Shown one piece after another: positions 1 to 8,028 of a DNA stretch of 16,255 nt. The notes beneath the pieces were generated by a model that was given only the letters and a program-made list of their open reading frames with translations, was not told the origin of the DNA and did no database searches. The stretch is from Bacilli bacterium (GTDB lineage: Bacteria; Bacillota_I; Bacilli_A; ML615J-28; CAG-698), in NCBI GenBank assembly GCA_016296945.1, contig JAEDHQ010000041.1, positions 1 to 16,255 on the forward strand, written 5' to 3'. Positions within the stretch are counted from its first letter, which is position 1. Every line of letters begins with the position of its first letter. Made by a program: the position numbers and the translations under genes.

Positions 1-22
1 TTTCATATCCGGTTTTTTATTT

Positions 23-2593
23 TTATAGATTTATTTGATATTGATATTTTCCACTTCCAACCTTATAGGATTCTTGATTTGGTAAAATAATCTGAGCAGT
101 AGTATTACACGGAATCACAACATCAATTGTAAATACATTTCCTTCAATTTTCCAATTACTTTCGATATCACCATAAATTGAATGATACTTACAATTAGCA
201 AATGTTAAGTTCCCTCCTAATTTTGGTTCAATCTTGAATTCTTTATAACCTGGATTTAGATAGTTTGCTTCAATTCCAGCTATACGACGATACAAAAAAT
301 CACCAACAGATCCTAAAGCATAATGATTAAATGATACCATATTATTAATGTCTTCACCAAAGTCTTCCACAAAACCATCAGGTCGTAAACTATCCCAACG
401 TTCCCAGATTGTTGTAGCTCCTTGTTTTACTTGATATAACCAAGAAGGGAATGTTTCTTGCAAAAGCAATTTATAACTTAAATCAGGATATCCATGATCA
501 CATAATGCAAATGTAATAAATGGAGTTCCTAAAAATCCTGTTGTTAAATGATAGTTATGCTCTATAACATCATTTGCTAACCATTTAGCTAATTTTTGGT
601 TTAGTTTTTCATCAAACATTTCAAAGTATAATGGGCAAACATAAGCAGATTGATAACCATTTTTGATCATTCCATTATTTAAAATGAATTCTTCTTTATA
701 TGTCTTACATATTCTTTTAAATAATTTATCATATTTTTCATGATCTTTAGTTTTACCTAAAATTTTCGCAACAATGCTTACGATGTGGGCTGAATTAGCA
801 AAATATGCTGTGCCTAACTCTTTTGCTTTGGCCATCCATTCTTTATGAGCTTCGTTTGGAGCTAACCAATCCCCAAATTGGAATGGTTTTGTCCAAATAT
901 ATTTTTGATTACCTGTTGAATCTAAGCCTGCATATTTTTTTTCACATTCCACTAGTTTCTTCATACATTCATAATTATCTTCTAAAATCTTTTTATCACC
1001 ATATGCTAAATATGCATTCCATGGAACAAATACAGCAGCATCACTCCATCCAGCAGTCGGAATAGTTTGTGGAATACATTTTACATATGGCACAAAATGG
1101 CCTATAGCCCCTTCACTATTTTGTTCACTACGTAAATCTTGTAACCATTTTTCATAAAAACGTTTAGTAAATAAATTTGCATTTGCACATCTACTAAAGA
1201 CTGCTATATCACCAGTCCATCCTAAGCGTTCATCTCGTTGTGGACAATCTGTAGGAATATCCACAAAATTACTGCGCGAACTCCATTCAATATTTTGCTG
1301 CAAACGATTAATTAGATGATTAGAACAATTAAATTCTATTGTTTTTTCTAAATCAGAAGATAAGACAATTGCTTCAAGATTGTCTAAACTTGGATTACTT
1401 AAGCCTTCAACACTAGCATAACGAAATCCCATATAAGTAAATGTTGGACTATATTCTTGGTAACCATCACTACAAATATAATTCACTTCTGCTTTCGCAT
1501 GTCTTAGATTTCTTGTATATAAATTACCATCTTTATCTAAAAGTTCAGCATGACGCACTTTTATCTTTTGACCTTTAATGCCGTTTATTTTTAACTTGAT
1601 TAATCCTGCAAAGTTTTGACCAAAATCGAATACAGCCTCATTTTTGGGCGTTAAAATGAGTTTTGAAGGTTTTAATCGTTTAATTTCTTTTACGCCAACA
1701 CCAAAGTCAGCACATAGGTTATTTTTTTCAAATGGAGCAATAATCTTTACGTCCTCATATTCTAAATCATTAAAATTAATATTATTATCATATGTTTCAC
1801 CATGATAAAAATCAGCATATTTAAAACAAGAAGCATTTGCTACTTTAAAAGATTTACCACTTGATAAGACTAATTTTGTGCCATCAAGATATTCTACTTC
1901 CATATAAAGTAACAAGCCCATTTCTTTTGAAAAGTTTGCACTAGCAGTTGTGAATCCAAAGATACCTACCGCCCATCCAGGAGTAACAACAATATGTAAA
2001 TCATTATTACCTTCCTTTAATTCTTTTGTAATATCATATATTTGATATTGTAAATTATGATTATAGCTTGTAAAGCCGGGAGCAAAATATCGGTCACCTA
2101 TTTTTTTATTTCCTAAATAGATTTGATAAAGACCAGAAGATGTAGCATAAATTCTTGCTTTTTTTACTTCTTTGTTAATCTTAATTATCTTTTTAAAAGT
2201 AATTGGTTTAGGAGAATTAGACTCTCTTAAATCAGGATTCACTAAGCCAATCCATTTTGCTTTAATTTTTCGATTTAAAAATCCTGTTTCAAATTTTGAT
2301 GATCCACTTGCACTAATTCCATTGCAAATAATTGAAACTGTAAACTTATATTCTCTACATGGTAATAATTCTAAACCATCATATATAATATTTTGGCTTT
2401 GGTTGCTTTTAATAATACCACTATCCCAGACAATCTCATTATCTAATGTTACAACAATATGGTAACTTTCTTGATAGATGTTTTGTAAATTAGAAACAAT
2501 CTCATATGAAAACCTTGGTTTAAAGTTATCAATTCCCAATGGATTTTTTAATCCTTCACAAGTAATATTAGTAATAAAAACTTTATCAATCAT
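23..2593 (-). CDS. GH78 alpha-L-rhamnosidase, cytoplasmic
   Basis: Family GH78 enzymes hydrolyse terminal alpha-L-rhamnose from glycosides by an inverting mechanism. The N-terminus (ITCEGLKNPLGID, then PRFSYEI) is the typical opening of the rhamnosidase N-terminal beta domains. It is followed by the Bac_rhamnosid-type domain, then an (alpha/alpha)6 barrel with the acidic motif DCPQRDERLGWTGD at residues 449-462, WERWDS at 730-735 and SFNHYA at 754-759, and a C-terminal beta domain. The length (856 aa) is normal. There is no signal peptide, so it should act inside the cell on imported rhamnosides. I start it at 2593 because an AAAGGATGG Shine-Dalgarno lies 7-8 nt upstream. The ATG at 2617 would give eight more residues but overlaps the -10 box. 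It is monocistronic here, with a terminator behind the previous gene. No rhamnose catabolism genes are visible nearby. Family is certain; substrate is not. Confidence 0.93.
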   Translation of the reverse strand: MIDKVFITNITCEGLKNPLGIDNFKPRFSYEIVSNLQNIYQESYHIVVTLDNEIVWDSGIIKSNQSQNIIYDGLELLPCREYKFTVSIICNGISASGSSKFETGFLNRKIKAKWIGLVNPDLRESNSPKPITFKKIIKINKEVKKARIYATSSGLYQIYLGNKKIGDRYFAPGFTSYNHNLQYQIYDITKELKEGNNDLHIVVTPGWAVGIFGFTTASANFSKEMGLLLYMEVEYLDGTKLVLSSGKSFKVANASCFKYADFYHGETYDNNINFNDLEYEDVKIIAPFEKNNLCADFGVGVKEIKRLKPSKLILTPKNEAVFDFGQNFAGLIKLKINGIKGQKIKVRHAELLDKDGNLYTRNLRHAKAEVNYICSDGYQEYSPTFTYMGFRYASVEGLSNPSLDNLEAIVLSSDLEKTIEFNCSNHLINRLQQNIEWSSRSNFVDIPTDCPQRDERLGWTGDIAVFSRCANANLFTKRFYEKWLQDLRSEQNSEGAIGHFVPYVKCIPQTIPTAGWSDAAVFVPWNAYLAYGDKKILEDNYECMKKLVECEKKYAGLDSTGNQKYIWTKPFQFGDWLAPNEAHKEWMAKAKELGTAYFANSAHIVSIVAKILGKTKDHEKYDKLFKRICKTYKEEFILNNGMIKNGYQSAYVCPLYFEMFDEKLNQKLAKWLANDVIEHNYHLTTGFLGTPFITFALCDHGYPDLSYKLLLQETFPSWLYQVKQGATTIWERWDSLRPDGFVEDFGEDINNMVSFNHYALGSVGDFLYRRIAGIEANYLNPGYKEFKIEPKLGGNLTFANCKYHSIYGDIESNWKIEGNVFTIDVVIPCNTTAQIILPNQESYKVGSGKYQYQINL

Positions 2594-2615
2594 AATGATA
2601 CCATCCTTTAATATC

Positions 2616-2627
2616 ATTATATCATAT
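2616..2627 (-). promoter_or_regulatory. Candidate -10 region for the rhamnosidase gene
   Basis: The minus strand reads TATGATATAAT here, giving two overlapping -10 boxes (TATGAT and TATAAT). No good -35 is seen at standard spacing; TTTAAT about 16 nt upstream is the best match. Transcription from it would begin around 2609-2614, leaving a leader of about 16-20 nt before the ATG at 2593. Confidence 0.5.
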
Positions 2628-2654
2628 CTTTTCTAAAATTAAAGAAAAACAAAT

Positions 2655-2686
2655 AAAAAAGGACTATGCTGAAATTAGTCCTTTTT
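2655..2686 (-). terminator. Intrinsic terminator after the BIG2-protease pair
   Basis: An 11-bp stem (AAAAAGGACTA pairing with TAGTCCTTTTT) closes a 9-nt loop and is followed on the minus strand by a T-rich tract. It lies 15 nt after the stop codon of the protease gene and separates that operon from the rhamnosidase gene. Confidence 0.88.
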
Positions 2687-2700
2687 ATTTTGAAATTAGA

Positions 2701-3954
2701 TTAATCTAAATTTAAACTATTAATATACTTTATGACTATATCAGATGAAATTGAAAATCCCATATTATCAATTTCTTCTTTTACAATTTTTAATGTATTA
2801 ACACCAATTACTTTACCATCTAGATTTAATAATGGTCCACCACTATTACCAGGATTAATTGCAACATCATGTTGAATAAATGTTGCTGTTTCTCCTGATA
2901 ATACACGATTACAATAAGAAACAATACCAAAAGTAACGGAGCCGTAGTATTCATATCCATTAGCATTTCCAATAGCTATCGCAAAATCTCCAACTTTAAC
3001 ATCTTCAATATCACCAAATTCCAACACTTCATAATTGAAAGTTGATTCAAAAGAAACTACTGCCAAATCAAGTTTTTCATTACTAGCAACATATGATGCT
3101 TCCACATATTCATCACTATAACCAAAATAGATTTTCAAGGTATTATAATCTTCAATTACATGATAATTAGTTAAAACGTAATACAAATAATTTCCTTTAG
3201 ATATTTCTTTTACTTTAAAAATAAAACCAGTTCCGACACCTGCTTCAACTAATACTTTTTCAAAACCATTATTTACGTATTGATAATTAGAAACACCTAA
3301 AATACTTTCTTTATATTTATCAACAATTTCAACTGTTTTATTATTGATAATAGATAAATCAATATCTCCAACTACTTCATAAGTTATATTATTAATAACA
3401 GTTGTTGTATTACCATTATTAAATTGCTCTTCTTTAACATAAATTAAATAATCTTTTATAATCGTTTGTTCACTACTAATTGCAGTAATTGTTATTGTAG
3501 CAATTCCACTTGATACTCCCGTTACTACACCATTGCTATTAACAGTTGCAATCGTTTCATCATTAGATAAATAACTAAAAATAAAACTATCTATACTGCC
3601 ATCAATATTACAATCTAAACTAATCTCTTCACCAACTTTAATCGTTTGTTTTGAAGTTACTAAAATATTCACAATTGCTTCTTTTTCCAAAACATTTAAT
3701 TGAATTTTTATTGTATTATTAGTATCTTCTATAATTGTTATACCTTTACTTATTCCTTTGATAATTCCTTCTTCACTAATCTCAGCTACTTTAGTATCAC
3801 TACTAGTTAAATCATAATCTCCTTCTATAATAAAGATATCACCAACATATATTTCTTTTATCGCAAGTTGCTCATTTTGCTCACTTGCATTTTTGCATCC
3901 AATAAATGCGAATAAACAAATTATAGAAAATATAATACTTATTATTTTCTTCAT
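2701..3954 (-). CDS. Secreted BIG2-domain trypsin-like serine protease lipoprotein (HtrA/S1C-like, no PDZ)
   Basis: The 417-aa product begins with a lipoprotein signal peptide ending in FIGC (lipidated Cys20), so it should be anchored outside the membrane. Two bacterial Ig-like BIG2 repeats follow (about residues 30-95 and 95-172, the second with IATVNSNGVVTGVSSGIATI). A trypsin-fold domain of the HtrA/DegP type occupies about 205-415. The triad is intact: His265 in LTNYHVIED, Asp296 in KLDLAVV and Ser371 in NPGNSGGP. No PDZ domain follows, since the protein ends about 45 residues after the serine motif. Its ATG immediately follows the TAA of the upstream paralogue (TAAATG), with an AAAGGTGGTG ribosome site inside that gene's last codons, so the two are translationally coupled. 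Proteolytic activity is expected from the residues; the substrate is unknown, with extracellular protein quality control the family-based guess. Confidence 0.9.
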   Translation of the reverse strand: MKKIISIIFSIICLFAFIGCKNASEQNEQLAIKEIYVGDIFIIEGDYDLTSSDTKVAEISEEGIIKGISKGITIIEDTNNTIKIQLNVLEKEAIVNILVTSKQTIKVGEEISLDCNIDGSIDSFIFSYLSNDETIATVNSNGVVTGVSSGIATITITAISSEQTIIKDYLIYVKEEQFNNGNTTTVINNITYEVVGDIDLSIINNKTVEIVDKYKESILGVSNYQYVNNGFEKVLVEAGVGTGFIFKVKEISKGNYLYYVLTNYHVIEDYNTLKIYFGYSDEYVEASYVASNEKLDLAVVSFESTFNYEVLEFGDIEDVKVGDFAIAIGNANGYEYYGSVTFGIVSYCNRVLSGETATFIQHDVAINPGNSGGPLLNLDGKVIGVNTLKIVKEEIDNMGFSISSDIVIKYINSLNLD

Positions 3955-5604
3955 TTAAAACACCACCTTTAATGTAATTAATGTTCCATTACGATTTACC
4001 ACAATTAAATGTTCTTCATTAGAACCAATTATTACTTCATTTAACATCATTCTTAATTCATATGTATAACTAATCTTTTGGCCATCAAACTCAATAATTA
4101 TATCACCAACCTGCATTCCAGCCGCACTTCCAACGCCACCTTCTGTCACTTCCGCAACATAAAAACCACTCTTAACTCCCTCAGGAAGTGGATAATACTC
4201 TAGCAAATAATCATTCTTTAAAATGTCCTTTACAGAAACAACAGATATTAATAATAGTGGTCTTGTAGGAACAATTCCTTGTTCTAACAATTCTACAAGT
4301 TCCATAACTAAATTAATAGGAATAGCAAAAGCCATATTATCAATTTTCTCATCAGAAATCATTAGTGAATTAATGCCAATTACTTCACCTTTCATATTAA
4401 CTAAAGCACCGCCACTGCTACCTTCACCAACTGCCGCATCATGTTGAATATATAAAGCATCCCAATCATTAACACTATCGTTATCTGTATCAGTAGCCAC
4501 ATAACGTGAATCATATGAGACTATTCCCAAGGATGCACTATTTGGATATTCACTACCATAACTATTTCCTAAAGCAACAACAAATTCTCCAGTTTTTAAT
4601 GCATCTGAATCTCCGAATGTAGCAACACTAAAATAGTCTTTAGACGTAAATCTGATAACACCAATATCGACTTTGCTATCAACAGCAATTACTTCTGCGT
4701 TTATTTCCGAATTATTATAGTATATTGTAACAAAACTTGCATTATTAACAACGCTTTTAGCTGTAATTGCATAATATTGATAATAAATTGTATCATCTGT
4801 TATATCAGAAGATATACTACCATCTACAGAGACAGCATTTCTTTTATATATAACAGCAGTCCCCGTTGAAGATAATCTTACTTCACTAAAATTCTTAGTA
4901 TAAACATTAACACCTATAGTAAATGTTTTGCTCTTTTTAATGATTGGTTCTAAGATTCCTTCTAAGGAAGATAAATCAACAACTTCAGTAAAATCTTGAT
5001 ACTGATTATTAAGATATCCATTATATGTGCTATTAGTTACAAGAATTTGTTTTGTGGCATAGATATTACTATTATTAATTAATGATACTTTGATTGTTAC
5101 AATTCCACTACTAATTCCTGTTACTTTACCATTTTCAACTACCGCTATGTTAGGATTGTTTGATTCCCACATAAGGTTTTCACTATTAATATTTTTAGAT
5201 AAAGCATATGTTGTGCTTTCACCAACTTCTAATCTTTCTGAACCAATTATTTCTAAATCATTTAAATCATCACCAATTACACGAACTAAATACTTTTTGA
5301 TTGTATTTCCAAAAATATCTTTTGCAATCAAGATAGCTTCGCCTTCAGCCATTGCTTTACAATAATATCCTTCAACTACAATGACATTTGTATTAGTTGT
5401 TTCATAATAAACATTAGTTCCGCTTAATATCTTACTTAAGGAGAAAAATTCTCCTACTTCTAATTCATTAACTTTTTCACTATAATCAATTGCAATTTGA
5501 TTATTATCACTACAAGATATCAAAAAAGATGAGCAAACTAAAATAATCAATATTACTATTTTACGAACAATTGTTTTTACTTTGCTTTTGTTAATTACTT
5601 CCAT
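3955..5604 (-). CDS. Secreted BIG2-trypsin-like-PDZ lipoprotein, predicted pseudoprotease (catalytic His replaced by Ser)
   Basis: The 549-aa product has a basic N-terminus, a hydrophobic segment and the lipobox LISC (lipidated Cys31). Two BIG2-like repeats (about 31-110 and 112-190), a trypsin-fold domain (about 210-440) and a C-terminal PDZ domain (about 460-549, containing GSAAGMQVGDIIIEFDG) follow. Asp313 (VDIGVI) and Ser397 (GEGSSGGAL) match the triad. The histidine position, LTNYHVIED in the downstream paralogue, reads ITAKSVVNN here, so His is Ser284 and hydrolysis is probably lost or greatly reduced. I chose the ATG at 5604 because AAGGTGAT precedes it at good spacing; an ATG at 5619 would add five residues but lies about 5 nt from the expected transcription start. 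First gene of the pair, from a promoter facing the serine hydrolase gene. It may be a scaffold, adaptor or sensor; domain assignment is firm, role inferred. Confidence 0.88.
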   Translation of the reverse strand: MEVINKSKVKTIVRKIVILIILVCSSFLISCSDNNQIAIDYSEKVNELEVGEFFSLSKILSGTNVYYETTNTNVIVVEGYYCKAMAEGEAILIAKDIFGNTIKKYLVRVIGDDLNDLEIIGSERLEVGESTTYALSKNINSENLMWESNNPNIAVVENGKVTGISSGIVTIKVSLINNSNIYATKQILVTNSTYNGYLNNQYQDFTEVVDLSSLEGILEPIIKKSKTFTIGVNVYTKNFSEVRLSSTGTAVIYKRNAVSVDGSISSDITDDTIYYQYYAITAKSVVNNASFVTIYYNNSEINAEVIAVDSKVDIGVIRFTSKDYFSVATFGDSDALKTGEFVVALGNSYGSEYPNSASLGIVSYDSRYVATDTDNDSVNDWDALYIQHDAAVGEGSSGGALVNMKGEVIGINSLMISDEKIDNMAFAIPINLVMELVELLEQGIVPTRPLLLISVVSVKDILKNDYLLEYYPLPEGVKSGFYVAEVTEGGVGSAAGMQVGDIIIEFDGQKISYTYELRMMLNEVIIGSNEEHLIVVNRNGTLITLKVVF

Positions 5605-5630
5605 TAATATCACCTTCATTTATTTCTTTA

Positions 5631-5636
5631 ATTATA
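5631..5636 (-). promoter_or_regulatory. -10 box of the BIG2-protease operon
   Basis: A perfect minus-strand TATAAT would start transcription near 5624, giving a ~20-nt leader before the ATG at 5604. No convincing -35 hexamer lies 16-18 nt upstream, so the promoter may be weak or activated. Confidence 0.5.
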
Positions 5637-5694
5637 CAACAAAATCTTAAATAAACCTAAAACTATTTTTATTTTTCAAATTGTTTAAACATAT

Positions 5695-5723
5695 TTGAAA
5701 AAATCGTCATCGTGATGTATAAT
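5695..5723 (+). promoter_or_regulatory. Sigma-A-type promoter of the serine hydrolase gene
   Basis: TTGAAA at 5695-5700 and TATAAT at 5718-5723 are separated by exactly 17 nt. The AAAGGAG ribosome site at 5730-5736 and the ATG at 5747 follow directly, so the leader is very short. Confidence 0.8.
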
Positions 5724-5746
5724 TATATCAAAGGAGTTATAATATA

Positions 5747-7231
5747 ATGAAAAATACTATTAATAATATTAATTTGAAAGACCTTTATGAAAGCTTAGCA
5801 AAAGAATATAAGCTAATAGGCTCAAACTTTGTTGTCGCAAACGATAAAGGCATTTTAGAATCATTTTGCTATGGAAAAGCTTCCCTTGAAGATAATATTT
5901 ATACAAATGAAGATACAATCTATCGCATTGCTTCAATTTCTAAAACTGTTGGTTCTATCGGCTTAATGATGCTTGTAGAAAAGGGGTTAATTGATTTAGA
6001 CGAAGACATTTCTAAATATCTAGGTTATCTTGTAAGAAATCCACATTATCCTAATGATGTAATAACTGTAAGAATGATAACTTTGCAAACTTCAAGCATT
6101 CAAGATGGATATGATGATGAAAATCCTGCTTATGATGATATTACTAAAGGATATAATGGGGTAAATGGTCGTAGTATTGATGTATCATTAAAAGACTTAT
6201 TAACTAATCCAAATTGTCCATATTATACACCACTAACATTTGGAAATTATCAACCAGGTTCAAGATGGTGCTATTCAAACTTTGGTTGTGGAATTATGGC
6301 TTGTATCATTGAAAAAGTAAGTGGGGAAACATATGTAGAATATATGGAAAACCATTTATTTAAACCTTTAGGAATTGATGCTTCATTTAAAGCATCACGC
6401 ATTAAAAATAAAGACCTTATAGCTACAATGTATTCATATCGTCAAAAAGGATTAAGAAATTGGTCAAAAGAATGGTTTACAAATGGAGGTTATACTTTTT
6501 ATCCATTAGGGGATAATTTCCGTGGCCCTGCCGGTGGTTTATTTATCAGCATGAAAAATCTTGCAAAAATCATGCGAATCTTTTTAAATTACGGCACAGT
6601 TGATGGGGTGAAAGTTTTAAACAGAGAAACAATTGAACAAATGTATCAAATGCAATGGTGTGGACTCCCAGATGATTCATACAGAGCTAAAGGTATTCAA
6701 ATGAAAATTCAAAAAGATAATGAATTACTACCTCTACGTGGTCACACTGGTTCAGCATATGGTGTTCGTAGTTTTATGTTCTTTAACTTAGAAGCAAACA
6801 TTGGTGGCTGTTTTATTACGAATGGAATTAATTCTTCGAATGAGGATGTTAATGCAAAAACTGTCTTCAAAGAATTACAAAAAGGATATGTAAAAAAATA
6901 TGCTGATTTAAATATTTGTAAAAAAGCAATCTTTAATAAAGATAGTATCCTAATATATTCTAATTCTTTCAAACAAAGAAAGATTATTGCGAAAGATATG
7001 TATTTATTAGATAATAAATTCATTAAGTTAGTTCACTTAATGGATGTATTAGATATTGTTCCAATTTTTTCAGAAGATAAATTAACAGTATCATTTACAT
7101 ATAATAATCAAGATTACTTTATAGATAACGTAATTTACTATCATAATAATCTATACATTCCATTTACGAAAACATTAGATTTATTAGATATTAAATATCT
7201 AGTAGATAAAGATTCAGTAAAAATTGGATAA
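5747..7231 (+). CDS. Serine hydrolase, beta-lactamase/DD-peptidase fold (PF00144-like), with extra C-terminal domain
   Basis: This 494-aa protein has the three motifs of class C beta-lactamase-like enzymes and penicillin-binding esterases: SISK with nucleophile Ser63 and Lys66, YSN at 176-178, and HTG at 333-335 in the KTG position. The catalytic domain spans about 10-375. Residues 405-494 form a separate domain whose alternating short strands (DNKFIKLVHLMDVLDI, VIYYHNNLYIPF) resemble the copper amine oxidase N-terminal-like domain (PF07833) found on Firmicute envelope proteins. That match is by eye only. No signal peptide is seen, which is odd for both a beta-lactamase and a wall-associated domain, so it may be a cytoplasmic esterase or peptidase. 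AAAGGAG lies 10 nt before the ATG. No terminator follows, so the small gene downstream may be co-transcribed. Fold is sure; substrate unknown. Confidence 0.87.
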   Translation: MKNTINNINLKDLYESLAKEYKLIGSNFVVANDKGILESFCYGKASLEDNIYTNEDTIYRIASISKTVGSIGLMMLVEKGLIDLDEDISKYLGYLVRNPHYPNDVITVRMITLQTSSIQDGYDDENPAYDDITKGYNGVNGRSIDVSLKDLLTNPNCPYYTPLTFGNYQPGSRWCYSNFGCGIMACIIEKVSGETYVEYMENHLFKPLGIDASFKASRIKNKDLIATMYSYRQKGLRNWSKEWFTNGGYTFYPLGDNFRGPAGGLFISMKNLAKIMRIFLNYGTVDGVKVLNRETIEQMYQMQWCGLPDDSYRAKGIQMKIQKDNELLPLRGHTGSAYGVRSFMFFNLEANIGGCFITNGINSSNEDVNAKTVFKELQKGYVKKYADLNICKKAIFNKDSILIYSNSFKQRKIIAKDMYLLDNKFIKLVHLMDVLDIVPIFSEDKLTVSFTYNNQDYFIDNVIYYHNNLYIPFTKTLDLLDIKYLVDKDSVKIG

Positions 7232-7304
7232 TTTTTTATTACATACTTTATATAATCTTTTCAAATAATATAATTATAAGATTTTGAAAGGATTTTTATA
7301 AGTT

Positions 7305-7454
7305 ATGGAAACAAATAAAAAGTTTAAAAAAGCTAATGTAATTAATGAAAATGAAAAAACATTAACAACATATGATAATGAAATGTTTCGTCCAACAATC
7401 GATCAATTTGTAAAAGGATTTAAAAAGGTAAAAAAAACAACAAAAAAGAATTAA
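7305..7454 (+). CDS. Small basic hypothetical protein, 49 aa
   Basis: An ATG at 7305 opens a 49-codon frame ending in TAA. An AAAGGAT ribosome site lies 11 nt upstream (7287-7293) and a strong terminator begins 7 nt after the stop, which makes it look like a real short gene. The product starts METNKKFKKANV and ends GFKKVKKTTKKN. It has 12 lysines and 1 arginine against 6 acidic residues, with no Cys, Trp or hydrophobic stretch, so it is soluble and strongly positive, and could bind nucleic acid or the ribosome. I do not recognise the family. TATAAT-like boxes at 7251-7256 and 7269-7274 could give it its own promoter, but neither has a good -35. Confidence 0.6.
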   Translation: METNKKFKKANVINENEKTLTTYDNEMFRPTIDQFVKGFKKVKKTTKKN

Positions 7455-7460
7455 TAAAAA

Positions 7461-7495
7461 AGAAGCGTTTAACCATTGGAAAAACGCTTTTTTTC
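7461..7495 (+). terminator. Bidirectional intrinsic terminator
   Basis: AAGCGTTT (7463-7470) pairs with AAACGCTT (7482-7489) around an 11-nt loop. A T run follows on the plus strand and a CTTCTTTTTT tract on the minus strand. It lies between the convergent 49-aa gene and the tspO-like gene and should end both transcripts. Confidence 0.88.
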
Positions 7496-7511
7496 TTTAC
7501 ATAATAATCTA

Positions 7512-7982
7512 TTAATTTAAAAAATAGATTCCTAGTTGAATATAGTTTGCAAGAATCATCCATAAAATATATGGAATAAATAATAAACCACTTACTTTGT
7601 TAATCTTATAGAATTTATATGTAACTAAAATCGTTAGATGTAATAGAACAAATATAATGACTGTCGCTAGAGTAATTGATCTAATCCAAAATGCGACAAT
7701 TGTATAACTGAAATTAATTAGAAGGTTTAGATAATATAACCTTAAAACTTTACTAGTTTCTTTTTCGCTAAGTTTTTGATTATTTTCTATTAAATATGCT
7801 CCCAACCCAATTAAAATATAAATTATTAGCCAAGCAATAATAAACGCAATAGGCGGAAGCCTTAATGGAACATTTAAGGATTCATAGTAGCTTTGATAAC
7901 TAGGTATTAACATCGCAATAATAAAAGAAATCATTATTGGAACTAAAGTATTAAACAATAAAGATTTAAGATTAATTTTCAT
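7512..7982 (-). CDS. tspO: TspO/MBR family membrane protein
   Basis: TspO/MBR proteins are small five-helix membrane proteins that bind porphyrins and related ligands. The ~156-aa product has about five hydrophobic segments (near residues 10-25, 45-65, 80-100, 102-125 and 130-150). Family landmarks are visible: LPPIAFIIAWLIIYILIGLGAYL in the second helix region (first 20 residues diagnostic), NLLINFSYTIVAFW in helix three, and IPYILWMILANYIQLGIYFLN near the end. I start at the ATG at 7982; the TTG just upstream is less likely. The GAGGTG ribosome site is embedded in a terminator-like hairpin directly upstream. Last gene of the kinase-ferredoxin-DUF2500 operon. Function in this host is unknown; heme or porphyrin handling or stress response is the family-based guess. 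Confidence 0.85.
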   Translation of the reverse strand: MKINLKSLLFNTLVPIMISFIIAMLIPSYQSYYESLNVPLRLPPIAFIIAWLIIYILIGLGAYLIENNQKLSEKETSKVLRLYYLNLLINFSYTIVAFWIRSITLATVIIFVLLHLTILVTYKFYKINKVSGLLFIPYILWMILANYIQLGIYFLN

Positions 7983-7983
7983 C

Positions 7984-8028
7984 AAAAAAACACCTCACAA
8001 TAATATATATTATGAGATGGATTTTTTT
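7984..8028 (-). promoter_or_regulatory. Terminator-like hairpin that sequesters the tspO ribosome-binding site
   Basis: On the minus strand CATCTCATAATA (8019-8008) pairs with TATTGTGAGGTG (8002-7991) over 12 bp, including two G-U pairs, with a 5-nt loop. Seven Ts follow, which run straight into TTGATG, the start of tspO. An A7 run before the stem could extend the pairing. The hairpin starts right after the stop of the DUF2500-like gene. Its 3' arm contains the GAGGTG Shine-Dalgarno, so it could both end transcription and hide the ribosome site. It may also act as an ordinary terminator. Confidence 0.7.

Noticed and set aside
805..1065. Open frames antisense to the rhamnosidase and other long genes
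   Set aside because: They have no ribosome sites or family similarity and lie wholly inside well-supported genes on the other strand.
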